From Verrucomicrobiota bacterium (lineage in GTDB: Bacteria; Verrucomicrobiota; Verrucomicrobiia; Limisphaerales; PALSA-1396), in the NCBI GenBank assembly GCA_016200005.1, contig JACQFP010000054.1, positions 1 through 39,250 on the forward strand: a stretch of DNA of 39,250 nt, written 5' to 3'. The notes beneath the pieces were generated by a model, which had not been told where the DNA came from, searched no databases, and saw only the letters and a list, made by a program, of their open reading frames with translations. Of the stretch, positions 24,433 through 32,947 are shown in pieces. Each line of letters starts with the position of its first letter. Within the stretch, counting starts at the first letter, position 1. A program made the position numbers and the translations under genes.

Positions 24433-25827
24433 CTACAGCGCCGCTTCTTCCAGTTCGCCTTCGAAATGCCGCACGATCCTTCCTGAACCTGCTTGTGCTC
24501 CAATTAGCATGGGTTCGCGATTCATAATAAGTTTGCCGCTCCATGGCTTGCCGGCCATGCGGCGACCGTCACAGAAAAGTTCCAGCGTCTTGCCATCGTA
24601 GCGGCCGGCGAGGTCATGCCATGCTTTGGTTTCGATCTGTGAAAGCGGAAAGCTGACCCTCGCATATCCTCGCTCGGTCTTAATCTCGAATCCAATCTCC
24701 GTCTCGAATCCAATCTCCGTGCTCGGTTTGCCAACAAGATTCATGCTGGACAGGTTGAAATAGACATCGTTCCCGCCTCCACCCTTGCCAAACAGCGCTG
24801 CGTTCCACACGCCGCTGGGATCTCGCGCGCGGAGAAAGACGGTGAGTTGGGTATCTCCGGCGTGCAGATCCGGTCCGGCGTCTAAATACGCGCCGTGCAG
24901 CAACACCACGTTCGCGCCGGGGTGCGCGCCAGGCCCGGCGGCGCGCACATTCAGTTCGAACTTTTCCCAGCCGGGGATGTGTTGCAAGCGCGGTCGCGCA
25001 CCGTGCCCGCCGGTGTCCAACGACCACCAAGCCACCGCTTCGCGCTGTAACGCCACACGTTTTTGCCCGGCGGGGGATGCGGCAGATTCGGCTGCTTTCG
25101 TGGCCGGCTTGAGCACTTTGAGGCGGATGTCCTTGAACTGCGCCACCGTCGTTGGACCACTGTGGAGTTGGAGCGCCAGCACACCCTGCAATTCGTGTCG
25201 TCGCGGGTCGTTGTCCTCCACTTCGGCGGCCAGCCGGCCATTGATCCGAAGCGTAATCCGGTTGCTGACGCAAGTCAGGTGATACTCATGCCAGTCTCCG
25301 AGGCGAAACCATGCGTCGCCTTCCGCATCGGCAATTTTCGTCACGGTGCGATTGCCTTCCGTGTCGAAGACGGCGCGTTCCCCGCGCCAGGCGAGCGTGT
25401 GACGTCCAAACTCATCATACAGCCGCGCGAGCCACGGCGTCTGGAGATTGTTATCGACCTGATAGCCGCAGATGTCGTGATCGGGCAGGAGCCGGCTGCG
25501 AAACTGAAAACCGTTGTTGATGCCGCCTTCGCCGTTGATGCGCGATTTGAGTTTAAGCTCGAAGTCCGCCAACTCACCGCCTCGCCAGACGAGATACTGG
25601 TTCACCGTGCAGGGATGTTCCTTGGAGATGCGGCCCGTGATGGCGCCTTCCTCGACCGACCAGTAACTTGGATCCGGCGTTTCCCAGCTTGATAGCGAGC
25701 GGCCATCAAAGAGGGACACGAAACCGTCCGCGCCTTCGGTGGCGCGCATGGGCAACTCATCCGCGCCAATTGCATTGCCGCAAAGAAAAGTGAGCAGCAT
25801 CCATCGAATGCGGAAAATGTATCTCAT
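24433..25827 (-). CDS. Secreted two-domain protein: DUF1080 plus LamG-like
   Basis: A 464-aa exported protein with signal peptide ('IRWMLLTFLCGNAIGADE'). Residues about 30-240 form a DUF1080 β-sandwich: 'FVSLFDGRSLSSWETPD', 'YWSVEEGAITGRI', 'INNGFQFRSRLLPDHDICGY', 'WHEYHLTCVSNRITLRINGR' and 'LQLHSGPTTVAQFKDIRL'. Residues about 260-464 form a second concanavalin-A-like (LamG) domain with 'LTVFLRARDPSGVWNAALFG', 'GRYDGKTLELFCDGRRM' and 'EGELEEAAL'. It is the second DUF1080 protein in the window, probably for periplasmic glycan or keto-sugar processing. An exact 18-bp tandem duplication (24685-24720) gives 'TEIGFETEIGFE' in the LamG part. Confidence 0.87.
   Translation of the reverse strand: MRYIFRIRWMLLTFLCGNAIGADELPMRATEGADGFVSLFDGRSLSSWETPDPSYWSVEEGAITGRISKEHPCTVNQYLVWRGGELADFELKLKSRINGEGGINNGFQFRSRLLPDHDICGYQVDNNLQTPWLARLYDEFGRHTLAWRGERAVFDTEGNRTVTKIADAEGDAWFRLGDWHEYHLTCVSNRITLRINGRLAAEVEDNDPRRHELQGVLALQLHSGPTTVAQFKDIRLKVLKPATKAAESAASPAGQKRVALQREAVAWWSLDTGGHGARPRLQHIPGWEKFELNVRAAGPGAHPGANVVLLHGAYLDAGPDLHAGDTQLTVFLRARDPSGVWNAALFGKGGGGNDVYFNLSSMNLVGKPSTEIGFETEIGFEIKTERGYARVSFPLSQIETKAWHDLAGRYDGKTLELFCDGRRMAGKPWSGKLIMNREPMLIGAQAGSGRIVRHFEGELEEAAL
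24685..24720. repeat. Exact 18-bp tandem duplication in the DUF1080-LamG gene
   Basis: Two identical 18-bp units (24685-24702 and 24703-24720) encode the hexapeptide TEIGFE twice. In frame, so it only lengthens a surface loop or strand. Confidence 0.9.
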
Positions 25828-25970
25828 GCTTTGACGGCATCAGACCACACCTTGAGGCCGTTGGCAAATCTGCTCCTTCGCCGAAGACAATGGCGACTCT
25901 CAACCTGTTTCGACTTGTCGTGCTTTGAACCTGACCGTAATCTGCACGCATCAAAAACTCAGCCGTTCGA

Positions 25971-26684
25971 ATGAGAATCGCGACATTCACTGCTTTGGCG
26001 CTCGTTACATCCATCCTGTCGAGCTTCGGACAGCCCAAACAAATTGCACCACGGGATGCGAACCAGCCCGCAGCAAAAGATCCGGCCTTCGAACCGGTCA
26101 CCGACGATCCAAGACTTCCGCGAGTTTTGCTCATCGGTGATTCCATCTCTATTTGTTACACCGTGCCCGTGCGAACTCTGCTGAAGGGTAAGGCCAATGT
26201 TCACAGCATTCCGGATATCGGCGGGCCGACGACCAACGGCTTGGTGAACTTGCGGCAATGGCTGGGCGACAGCAAATGGGATGTGATTCATTTCAATTGG
26301 GGATTGCATGATTTGAGGATCATGCCGGACGGCGAGCGGCAGGTGGCGCCGGAAGTTTACGAGAAAAATTTGCGTGAACTGGTGCGCCAGTTGAAGGCGA
26401 CGGGTGCAAAATTGATCTGGGCCAGCACCACGCCGGTGCCGCAGCCGGAGGAGAAACTCGGCGTAAAGCGCCGTTCTGCCGATGTGCCGGTTTACAATAC
26501 TATCGCCAAGAACGTGATGGACGAGAATCAGATTGCCATCGACGACCTCTACAGTTTCGCGTTACCTCGGTTGGCAGAAATCCAGCTACCGGTAAACGTT
26601 CACTTTAATCCGGAAGGTTCAGTCGTGCTCGCGAAATCAGTGACCGCAATCATTGAGTCTGTTTTACCCGGAAAGAGCCAATAG
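25971..26684 (+). CDS. Secreted SGNH/GDSL-type hydrolase
   Basis: A 237-aa protein with signal peptide ('FTALALVTSILSSFGQ'). Block I 'VLLIGDSISI' gives nucleophile Ser58. The oxyanion residues appear as G84/G85 ('DIGGPTTNG') and N109 ('FNWGLHDL'). The C-terminal His211 is in 'VHFNPEG'. The Asp that usually stands two or three residues before that His is absent here ('PVNVH', Asn209), so the catalytic acid may be another residue (for example Asp191/Asp192) or be missing. Likely an esterase acting on acylated sugars in the periplasm. Start ATG 25971; it converges with the sugar isomerase-like gene. Confidence 0.85.
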   Translation: MRIATFTALALVTSILSSFGQPKQIAPRDANQPAAKDPAFEPVTDDPRLPRVLLIGDSISICYTVPVRTLLKGKANVHSIPDIGGPTTNGLVNLRQWLGDSKWDVIHFNWGLHDLRIMPDGERQVAPEVYEKNLRELVRQLKATGAKLIWASTTPVPQPEEKLGVKRRSADVPVYNTIAKNVMDENQIAIDDLYSFALPRLAEIQLPVNVHFNPEGSVVLAKSVTAIIESVLPGKSQ

Positions 26685-26775
26685 CTCCGCCCGTGAAGGG
26701 AGAAACTCCCGCGCGGAAACGGGTGGTCTGGATGGTTCGCCGTGCCTCGCGCCCGCGAACCAAGCCGGGCTTCGA
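26685..26775. terminator. Possible terminator region between converging genes
   Basis: Two modest inverted repeats lie between the SGNH (plus) and isomerase-like (minus) stops: GGGAG / CTCCC (26698-26710) and GGTTCGC / GCGAACC (26734-26761). No T-run, so weak. Confidence 0.3.
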
Positions 26776-27750
26776 TCAACGACCGAGTGCCTTGTTCACC
26801 GCCAACTTCATCTTGTCCAGACCTGCTCTTGCGACCTCCAAAGCGTCCATTGCCCAAAGTTTCCGATTGAACAACTCGAGGGACAACACGGTTTGTCCGC
26901 CCGCCGAATGCAACAAGCGGAGAATCTCCGTCACAGGGGCAACGCCGTCACCGGGATAAACGCGATAACTGTCGTCGATGCGTTCGCGCGGCGGGTCGGC
27001 GGGGTAATCGTTCATGTGCAGGACTTGAACTGCGTTCTTCCCGAGCAGTCCAAGGCCGTGAAAATCTGAGCCGCCTTTGTAAAGATGATAAACATCCACC
27101 AGCACGCAAGCCTTGGGATGGCCGGTTTCGATGGCCACACATGCGCATTCGCCCAGCCGATTGAGATTCTTTGAGAACCCCCACAGTTCAAGTTGCGGCA
27201 CGACGCCGAGCTGATCGCCCGCTTCCAGCAACGCGCGGTAACGTTCTGCAGCTTTCAGCAAATCCAGTCGCGGCAAATCAGTTGCGCCAGCCGGCGGCGC
27301 GGCCAATCGTTTGGCACCGATTTGCGCCACCAAATCCATTTCCACTTTCGCCTGCTCCAGGCCCTTCGCGCGCTTGGCCTCGTCATCCACGATCCATTGC
27401 GGGAAGGCGATTGCGCTTTCCACCGTAAGCCCAAGATCGGCGATCCGCCGTTTTAAATCTGGCAACGAACCACCCTGCTTCTGGTAAGCCGCGATGGAAT
27501 CGACCCACGGCTCGATGGCTTGATAACCGGCCTGAGCCGCGACCTCGATTTCTTTGACGATCCCCAGTTTCTGTCCGCGGATGGTGGCCGAATTCAGACA
27601 AAACAAAAAACCGGCGCTCGCATTGGCAAGGGCCGGTCTGGATTCAGGTTGCACGGTCGTTTGACAACCACTGATGAGGGTTGCGCCGACCAACACGCCC
27701 GCGCGCGTCACCGCCTGACGTCGGGAGATTTCGTCCGATTTGGCAGCCAT
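26776..27750 (-). CDS. Exported TIM-barrel sugar isomerase/epimerase-like protein
   Basis: A 324-aa protein of the xylose-isomerase-like TIM-barrel superfamily. The N-terminus has a twin-arginine motif ('ISRRQAV') and a lipobox-like 'LISGC', so it is probably exported folded by Tat and lipid-anchored. Recognisable blocks: 'LNSATIRGQKLGIVKEIEVA', 'AGYQAIEPWVDSI', 'LELWGFSKNLNRLGEC', 'CVLVDVYHLYKGGSDFHGL' and 'VLHMNDYPADPPRERIDDSY'. Such proteins isomerise, epimerise or cleave (keto)sugars using a divalent metal bound by Glu, Asp and His. It is last in the long minus-strand series, 61 bp after the DegT gene. Substrate not determinable. Confidence 0.82.
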   Translation of the reverse strand: MAAKSDEISRRQAVTRAGVLVGATLISGCQTTVQPESRPALANASAGFLFCLNSATIRGQKLGIVKEIEVAAQAGYQAIEPWVDSIAAYQKQGGSLPDLKRRIADLGLTVESAIAFPQWIVDDEAKRAKGLEQAKVEMDLVAQIGAKRLAAPPAGATDLPRLDLLKAAERYRALLEAGDQLGVVPQLELWGFSKNLNRLGECACVAIETGHPKACVLVDVYHLYKGGSDFHGLGLLGKNAVQVLHMNDYPADPPRERIDDSYRVYPGDGVAPVTEILRLLHSAGGQTVLSLELFNRKLWAMDALEVARAGLDKMKLAVNKALGR

Positions 27751-27811
27751 AGATTTGATGGAGAATCAGTCTGATTGGTTTTTGTTTTCACAAGAAGAAC
27801 CCTGGCAAGTT

Positions 27812-28921
27812 TCACGCTTTGAAAAAGTCATGAATTACCATCGCGACCTGCTGGATCTGTTCCTCTGTCAGTTCCGGATAGATCGGCAGGCTCAGACATT
27901 CGCGCGCCGCCTTTTCCACCACGGGAAAATCACCGGCGCGGTGGCCGAGCGAACCATAACATTTTTGAAGGTGGAGCGGTACCGGATAATGCAGAGCACA
28001 GCCAATTTTGTGAGCCTCCAGATGTTTCTTCAGTTCATCACGACGCGGGTGACGCACGACGTAGAGATGGTACACGCTCTCCGCGTAATCCGCTTCCCGC
28101 GGCAATTGCAGCGGCGTGTCCGCGAGCAACTCGTGATACCGCTGCGCCACGCGCCGGCGTCCCTGTGTCCATTGTTCCAGGCGCTTCAGCTTCACCCCAA
28201 GAACCGCGCCTTGAATTCCTTCCATTCGATAATTGAACCCGATCTCGTCGTGATAGTAACGCTGAGTGGAACCATGTTCGCGTAACGAACGGGCGCGGGC
28301 GGCATGTGCTTCGTCGTTTGTCACCAAGGCGCCGCCTTCGCCGCAGGCGCCCAGGTTTTTTCCAGGATAAAAACTGAAGCCGGCCAGCGCTCCGAATGTT
28401 CCGACGGTTTTGCCCCGATATTTGGCGCCGTGAGACTGACAGGCATCTTCTACCAACGACAGGCCGCGTTTGCGGCAGATCGCCAGCAAGGGATCCAGAT
28501 CGCAAGGATGCCCATACAAATGGACTGGCATGATGGCCTTGGTGCGCGGGGTAATGGCTCGCTCGACCCGTGTGGGATCCAAGGTGAAGGTCTGATCGTC
28601 AATGTCCACGAAGATCGGGCGGGCGCCGACATAAGAGATCGCCCAACTCGTCGCCACGAAGGTGTGAGGGGTGGTGATGACTTCGTCACCCGGGCCGATG
28701 TTTAGCAGCCGCATCGCCACATGAAGCGCCGAAGTGCCGCTGTTGAAACCAACCGCATGTTGCGCCCCGCAGTAGCGGGCGAAGTCGCGCTCAAATTGGG
28801 CGACATCCGGGCCGAGACAAAACGAGCAGTTGTCCAAGGTTTTGGCGATGACGGCATCGAGTTCTTTGCGCAAGGGTCGCAGTTGCGCCGGCAGATCGAG
28901 ATAAGGGATGGGTTGATTCAT
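27812..28921 (-). CDS. DegT/DnrJ/EryC1/StrS-family sugar aminotransferase
   Basis: PLP-dependent aminotransferase that adds an amino group to a keto nucleotide-sugar. ATG 28921 ('MNQPIPYLDL') is the family N-terminus; an 18-codon extension upstream is not conserved in character. Blocks: 'VGFNSGTSALHVAM', 'ITTPHTFVATSWAI', 'VEDACQSHGA' with Asp159 contacting the PLP ring, and 'FSFYPGKNLGACGEGGALVT' with the Schiff-base Lys188. The length of 369 aa is normal. It sits among nucleotide-sugar genes and is preceded by the outer-membrane barrel gene (57 bp), suggesting an amino sugar in the surface glycan. Confidence 0.92.
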   Translation of the reverse strand: MNQPIPYLDLPAQLRPLRKELDAVIAKTLDNCSFCLGPDVAQFERDFARYCGAQHAVGFNSGTSALHVAMRLLNIGPGDEVITTPHTFVATSWAISYVGARPIFVDIDDQTFTLDPTRVERAITPRTKAIMPVHLYGHPCDLDPLLAICRKRGLSLVEDACQSHGAKYRGKTVGTFGALAGFSFYPGKNLGACGEGGALVTNDEAHAARARSLREHGSTQRYYHDEIGFNYRMEGIQGAVLGVKLKRLEQWTQGRRRVAQRYHELLADTPLQLPREADYAESVYHLYVVRHPRRDELKKHLEAHKIGCALHYPVPLHLQKCYGSLGHRAGDFPVVEKAARECLSLPIYPELTEEQIQQVAMVIHDFFKA

Positions 28922-28978
28922 GATGATGGCAAAGTAGCAGCGTGATGGGTAAGGGAGAATGTCGTGACAAAACAATCA

Positions 28979-30355
28979 CTAGTATCGATATCCGAGTTCG
29001 ACTCCGACTTGCCGGCTCAAATATGAAAACCCGGAGGAGGCGGGGGAGGAGTCGTTGCGGCTATATTGGTAGAAGGCTGCCAGTGATCCACGCTTCAGGA
29101 ACAAGTAACTCAATCGCGCGTTCAACGCGTAATAATCGTCGGTGCGGAGGTTGGAGCTGCTGGCGGTGGAACCGACATACTTGACGGTGTGGTACTCGCC
29201 GCCCAGGTCGGCGTAAATTTTCTTGAACAGACGTTGGTTCAGATTCGCGCCCACGGAGGTGTTCTCGACCACCTCATTCGCGAAATAGGAGGCGGACACG
29301 GTGCGTTCTGCGCGCAGGGAAATTTTTGTCACCTCAAACGGCATGTATTCAACGGCGGCACCAAAAACTGGATTGATCACGTCACTCGCTCCCCCGACAT
29401 GAAACTGACGGTCTTCTGCACCAGCGCGCAGTTGAAAACTCAGCTTGTCAGTAGCCCGCCAATTGATCCGCCCCTGCAATTGCTCATACGTCATATCGGG
29501 GCCAGTCTCCACATCAACAAAACCAAAACCGGCGCCGATGGCGATGTTGAGACGCGGAAAGAATTGATAATTAAGCCAATCCAGCGTTGCCCATTCGCGC
29601 GAGCTTTGAAAATCCTGAGCATCTCTGAAAACCTGGCTGAGGCCCAGATCCAGCGACATTTTGCTGTTCATGCGATAGGAGCCGTTGATCCCGGTGGAAT
29701 AGGTGTCCTGGGCGGTCTGGGTACCGGTTTCGATGAGCGGCGCGGAGGAGCGAGTGAAACCTTGCGAAAGTCCAAACACCCAGTCTTCAAACGTCGTGCC
29801 GCCCGTCAAGATGACATTATGATCGAGGGTGTCCTGGAAGTTTGTCCTCGAATAAAATCTCCAAGTAGGCGTGTAATCAAGTTTCCAATGGCTGCCGATC
29901 TCCAGCAGAAACCCCGGCGCGAGTTCGTGGATGACGGTGATCACGGGCTTGTTGGTCGTGGCCAGGATTCCATCGGCATAGAGAAATCGGTACAGCAAGT
30001 GCGGCCGGAGGGTCAGCGGTCCCCACTTAAATGGTTGGTCTGCTTTTTCACCGCTTGCCGCGGTCCCCGCCGGAGCGAACACGTCCATCTCGTTGGTTTG
30101 GACCGGTCCCCACCGAAACTCCGAGGTCCCCGGCCCGCCACCGGGAGTGGTGCCCGGCGGTGACAACATGTCCGTAACGCCGGATTGCAATTGTTGCAGC
30201 GCCGGCGGCACGGCCGGTGACAGGGATCCCGGGCTGAGCACTTGTTGCGCCGGTGCGGGCTGGGCCATGGCCATCAAGAGGAGCAGCACGGTTATCAACT
30301 CAATCCCGAAACTCCTTCTCCGGGCAACCAGGCGGATCTGATTTTGAAGGTTCAT
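28979..30355 (-). CDS. Outer-membrane β-barrel protein
   Basis: A 458-aa protein. ATG 30355 opens a signal peptide ('FGIELITVLLLLMAMAQPAP', cleavage near 'APAQQ'); the longer frame upstream overlaps the next gene and is rejected. Alternating aromatic/polar strands fill the mature part ('HLLYRFLYADGI', 'GSHWKLDYTPTWRFYSRTNF', 'DLGGEYHTVKYVGS') and it ends 'GVELGYRY', with the terminal aromatic residue used in barrel assembly. A Pro/Gly-rich linker (about residues 37-90) precedes the barrel. Its place inside a polysaccharide locus suggests a role in glycan export or surface anchoring, but no Wza-like or other specific family was recognised. Confidence 0.78.
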   Translation of the reverse strand: MNLQNQIRLVARRRSFGIELITVLLLLMAMAQPAPAQQVLSPGSLSPAVPPALQQLQSGVTDMLSPPGTTPGGGPGTSEFRWGPVQTNEMDVFAPAGTAASGEKADQPFKWGPLTLRPHLLYRFLYADGILATTNKPVITVIHELAPGFLLEIGSHWKLDYTPTWRFYSRTNFQDTLDHNVILTGGTTFEDWVFGLSQGFTRSSAPLIETGTQTAQDTYSTGINGSYRMNSKMSLDLGLSQVFRDAQDFQSSREWATLDWLNYQFFPRLNIAIGAGFGFVDVETGPDMTYEQLQGRINWRATDKLSFQLRAGAEDRQFHVGGASDVINPVFGAAVEYMPFEVTKISLRAERTVSASYFANEVVENTSVGANLNQRLFKKIYADLGGEYHTVKYVGSTASSSNLRTDDYYALNARLSYLFLKRGSLAAFYQYSRNDSSPASSGFSYLSRQVGVELGYRY

Positions 30356-30422
30356 AATGACAAGTTGGTCCCCCGTTGTTTCAAACCTGAGCACGGTAAG
30401 CAAGGAGTTTCCTGATCGGGCA

Positions 30423-31397
30423 TCAATTCCAACGCAGCTCCAATGCCGGCGTCGCCGCGCGCCATTTGCGCAGGGCGTCCTCCACGGCTTCCCGGGCAGA
30501 ACGCATCCGCACGCCGGTGGCCAGCATCTTGGAAACATCGAGAATACAGTTGGACCACGGCGCTTTGGCCCCCGCGCCCCAATGCCCTTCGCCATCCCCC
30601 GAGAATTCGAAGTGATGATCCGGCTTGAGGATGCGTTGAATCATTTCAACCACCTGCCGCGTTGTAAGGACTCCGGGGTTGGTAACATTGTAGATACCGA
30701 ACGGCGCATTGCGCTCCCAGAGTTCCAGTGCTGCCCGGACAAAGTCTCCCAGGTGTGAAATCGAGTTCACTCCGTCATAAACCCTGGCGCAATGCTGAAG
30801 CTTCGACAAAAAATTGCGCGGTTCGTCCCGCTCGTTGAACGGAATGCCGGGCCGCCAGATGAAGCTTTGGCCCATTGCTTGGATCGCCTTTTCAGCCAGC
30901 GCCTTGGTACCACTGTAAAAACTCCAGGGCGCACTCTGGGACGAATAATTCGGTTCATCCCATTCGGTAAAACCGCGGATTTTTTCAGGATGCTCGGCAA
31001 AGAGCCGTCGCAATTCGGACTGGTTGAGGTTTGTTTCAGTTGAGGGTCTGCCGTCATGCACCAGCTTTGCGCCCGCGTAAATATAACCTGAAGAGACGTG
31101 TCCCCAGGGCGTGTTGGTCATCAGACACACGCGCGCGATGACTTTCGGCAGCAGAACATTGGCGCAGAGAGTTTGCTCGCGCGCCACTTCGCAGGCGTCC
31201 ACATTGGGTTTCCCCATGTAACCCGCAGCATTGATGATAAACTCAGGCTGCGTCTTGCGAACATAATCGAACAAAAGATCAAAGTTGGTGTAATCAAATG
31301 CCTGGCGAGTCAAAGGAATGAACGGCCATTGGCGTCTGCGCAATTCGGTTGCAAAAGCCTGACCGACGTAACCACTCGCTCCCAACAGCAGGATCAT
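30423..31397 (-). CDS. RmlD-like sugar-nucleotide reductase (SDR family)
   Basis: A 324-aa Rossmann protein: 'MILLLGASGYVGQAF' (GxxGxxG at residues 6-12), 'EFIINAAGYMGKPNVDAC', a Ser region 'HVSSGYIYAG' and the Y-x-x-x-K pair in 'FYSGTKALAEK'. This matches the dTDP-4-dehydrorhamnose reductase (RmlD) and sugar-nucleotide-binding group, which reduces 4-keto nucleotide sugars. An AAGGAT Shine-Dalgarno sequence precedes ATG 31397. It is 25 bp after the UDP-sugar dehydrogenase gene, so cotranscribed. No RmlA/RmlB partner is present in the window, so rhamnose itself is not established as the product. Confidence 0.82.
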   Translation of the reverse strand: MILLLGASGYVGQAFATELRRRQWPFIPLTRQAFDYTNFDLLFDYVRKTQPEFIINAAGYMGKPNVDACEVAREQTLCANVLLPKVIARVCLMTNTPWGHVSSGYIYAGAKLVHDGRPSTETNLNQSELRRLFAEHPEKIRGFTEWDEPNYSSQSAPWSFYSGTKALAEKAIQAMGQSFIWRPGIPFNERDEPRNFLSKLQHCARVYDGVNSISHLGDFVRAALELWERNAPFGIYNVTNPGVLTTRQVVEMIQRILKPDHHFEFSGDGEGHWGAGAKAPWSNCILDVSKMLATGVRMRSAREAVEDALRKWRAATPALELRWN

Positions 31398-31422
31398 AAC
31401 GGAAATCCTTCTTACCTTGTGC

Positions 31423-32709
31423 TCAAGCCTTCCAAACCTGGCCGGACTTTGATTTCACATCCGCCAGGGCATTGCGCGTATCCACGATGCAGGGCGACCA
31501 CTCCGCCAGTTCCTGATAGTTAATCGACTGATGGTTGGTGGCGATGATGACGACATCGAAACTTTGCAGTGTTTCCCTGTTCCAGCTCACCGATCGGGTG
31601 CCCGCCCAATGCGGATGCTCGCGCGTCGGGCGCACGACCGGCACGAAGGGATCGTAATAGGACACCGCCGCACCGCGTTCTCCTAGGAGGTCCATCAGAA
31701 CATAGCTGGGGGACTCGCGATCATCATCCACATTGGGCTTGTAGGCCAGGCCGAGCACCAACACCCGACTTCCGTTCAACGATTTTCGTTGTGCGTTTAG
31801 GGCTTCAGCCGTCCGGTTGATTACATAGGTTGGCATGGCGGTGTTAATCTCGCCTGCCAGTTCGATGAAGCGGGTGTTTTGACCATACTCGCGGGCTTTC
31901 CAGGTAAGATAAAATGGATCGATTGGGATACAATGACCACCCAGTCCCGGTCCTGGATAAAACGCCATGAAGCCGAAGGGTTTTGTCTTGGCCGCCTGAA
32001 TCACTTCCCAGATGTCAATGCCCATGGCCCCGTACACGAGCTTCAGTTCATTCACCAGGGCGATGTTCACACTGCGAAAAATATTCTCCAGCAGCTTGGT
32101 CGCTTCGGCGGTCCGACAGGAGGAGACGGGGACCAGCGTTTTGATGGCCTGGCCATAAAGCGCCTTGGCGCGTTCAAGGCAAGCCGGCGTGTAACCACCG
32201 ATCACTTTGGGAATCATTTGAACCTTGCTCTGCACATTGCCCGGATCCTCCCTCTCCGGCGAGAACGCCAGGTGAAAATCGACACCCGCATTCATTCCAG
32301 ACCCGGCTTCCAGCACCTCGCGCAAGTCTTCATCGGTGGTGCCCGGATAAGTCGTGGATTCCAGCACCACGAGCGTCCCCTTTGTCAGATGAGGCGCAAT
32401 CGATTTGCCGGTTTGAATAATGAACGAGATATCCGGCTCGCGGTTCTTGTTCAGCGGCGTGGGCACGCAAATGATGACTGCCTCGACTTCCCGGACTCGT
32501 CTGAGGTCGGTGGACGCGCTGAATTTGCCGGCGTTCGTCGCCTCCGCAATGCTCTCGGGAGGGATATGTTTGATATAACTCCGTCCCGCCTTGAGCGCCT
32601 CAACCTTGACGGGATCGATGTCCAGTCCCAAAACCGTCACTCCCGAACGCGCGAACTGCAGCGAAAGCGGCAGTCCAACGTAACCCAAACCGATGATTGC
32701 AATCTTCAT
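31423..32709 (-). CDS. UDP-sugar 6-dehydrogenase (UDP-GlcNAc/UDP-ManNAc type)
   Basis: NAD-dependent oxidation of the C6 hydroxyl of a UDP-hexose to a uronate. 428 aa: 'IAIIGLGYVGLPLSL' (G7, G9, G12), 'CVPTPLN', 'VLESTTYPGTT', 'FSPEREDPGN' and the catalytic Cys260 in 'GLGGHCIPIDPFYL', followed by C-terminal 'VLVLGLAYKPNVDDDRESPS'. The 'ESTTYPGTTDE' and 'HCIPIDPFYL' forms point to the WbpA/TviB class rather than plain UDP-glucose dehydrogenase. ATG 32709 is preceded by AAAGGAA at good spacing; an upstream 17-codon extension is rejected. A 238-bp gap upstream suggests a separate promoter. Confidence 0.92.
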   Translation of the reverse strand: MKIAIIGLGYVGLPLSLQFARSGVTVLGLDIDPVKVEALKAGRSYIKHIPPESIAEATNAGKFSASTDLRRVREVEAVIICVPTPLNKNREPDISFIIQTGKSIAPHLTKGTLVVLESTTYPGTTDEDLREVLEAGSGMNAGVDFHLAFSPEREDPGNVQSKVQMIPKVIGGYTPACLERAKALYGQAIKTLVPVSSCRTAEATKLLENIFRSVNIALVNELKLVYGAMGIDIWEVIQAAKTKPFGFMAFYPGPGLGGHCIPIDPFYLTWKAREYGQNTRFIELAGEINTAMPTYVINRTAEALNAQRKSLNGSRVLVLGLAYKPNVDDDRESPSYVLMDLLGERGAAVSYYDPFVPVVRPTREHPHWAGTRSVSWNRETLQSFDVVIIATNHQSINYQELAEWSPCIVDTRNALADVKSKSGQVWKA

Positions 32710-32947
32710 TTTTGTTTGTTCCTTTCTCTTTGATTCAGTGTCTGGTTTATTTTGATCCAAAATGCTTTCCAGTCCGCTTGTATCCTTCGGGAAAAGATGG
32801 TGAGTATTTGGTAAACAGATCGACGGAAGTTTTTGTCGGTAAAGCAGGCAGCGCTCTCAAGTGAAGTCTGACCGGTTACCTGACTGGTGTTTCCGGCTTG
32901 CTCTCGTAGTCCACCTTTGCTGATTCAACCGCAGGCGATCATCTCTC

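Noticed and set aside
30356-30595. N-terminal extension of the β-barrel protein
   Set aside because: Overlaps the RmlD-like gene; signal peptide begins at 30355.
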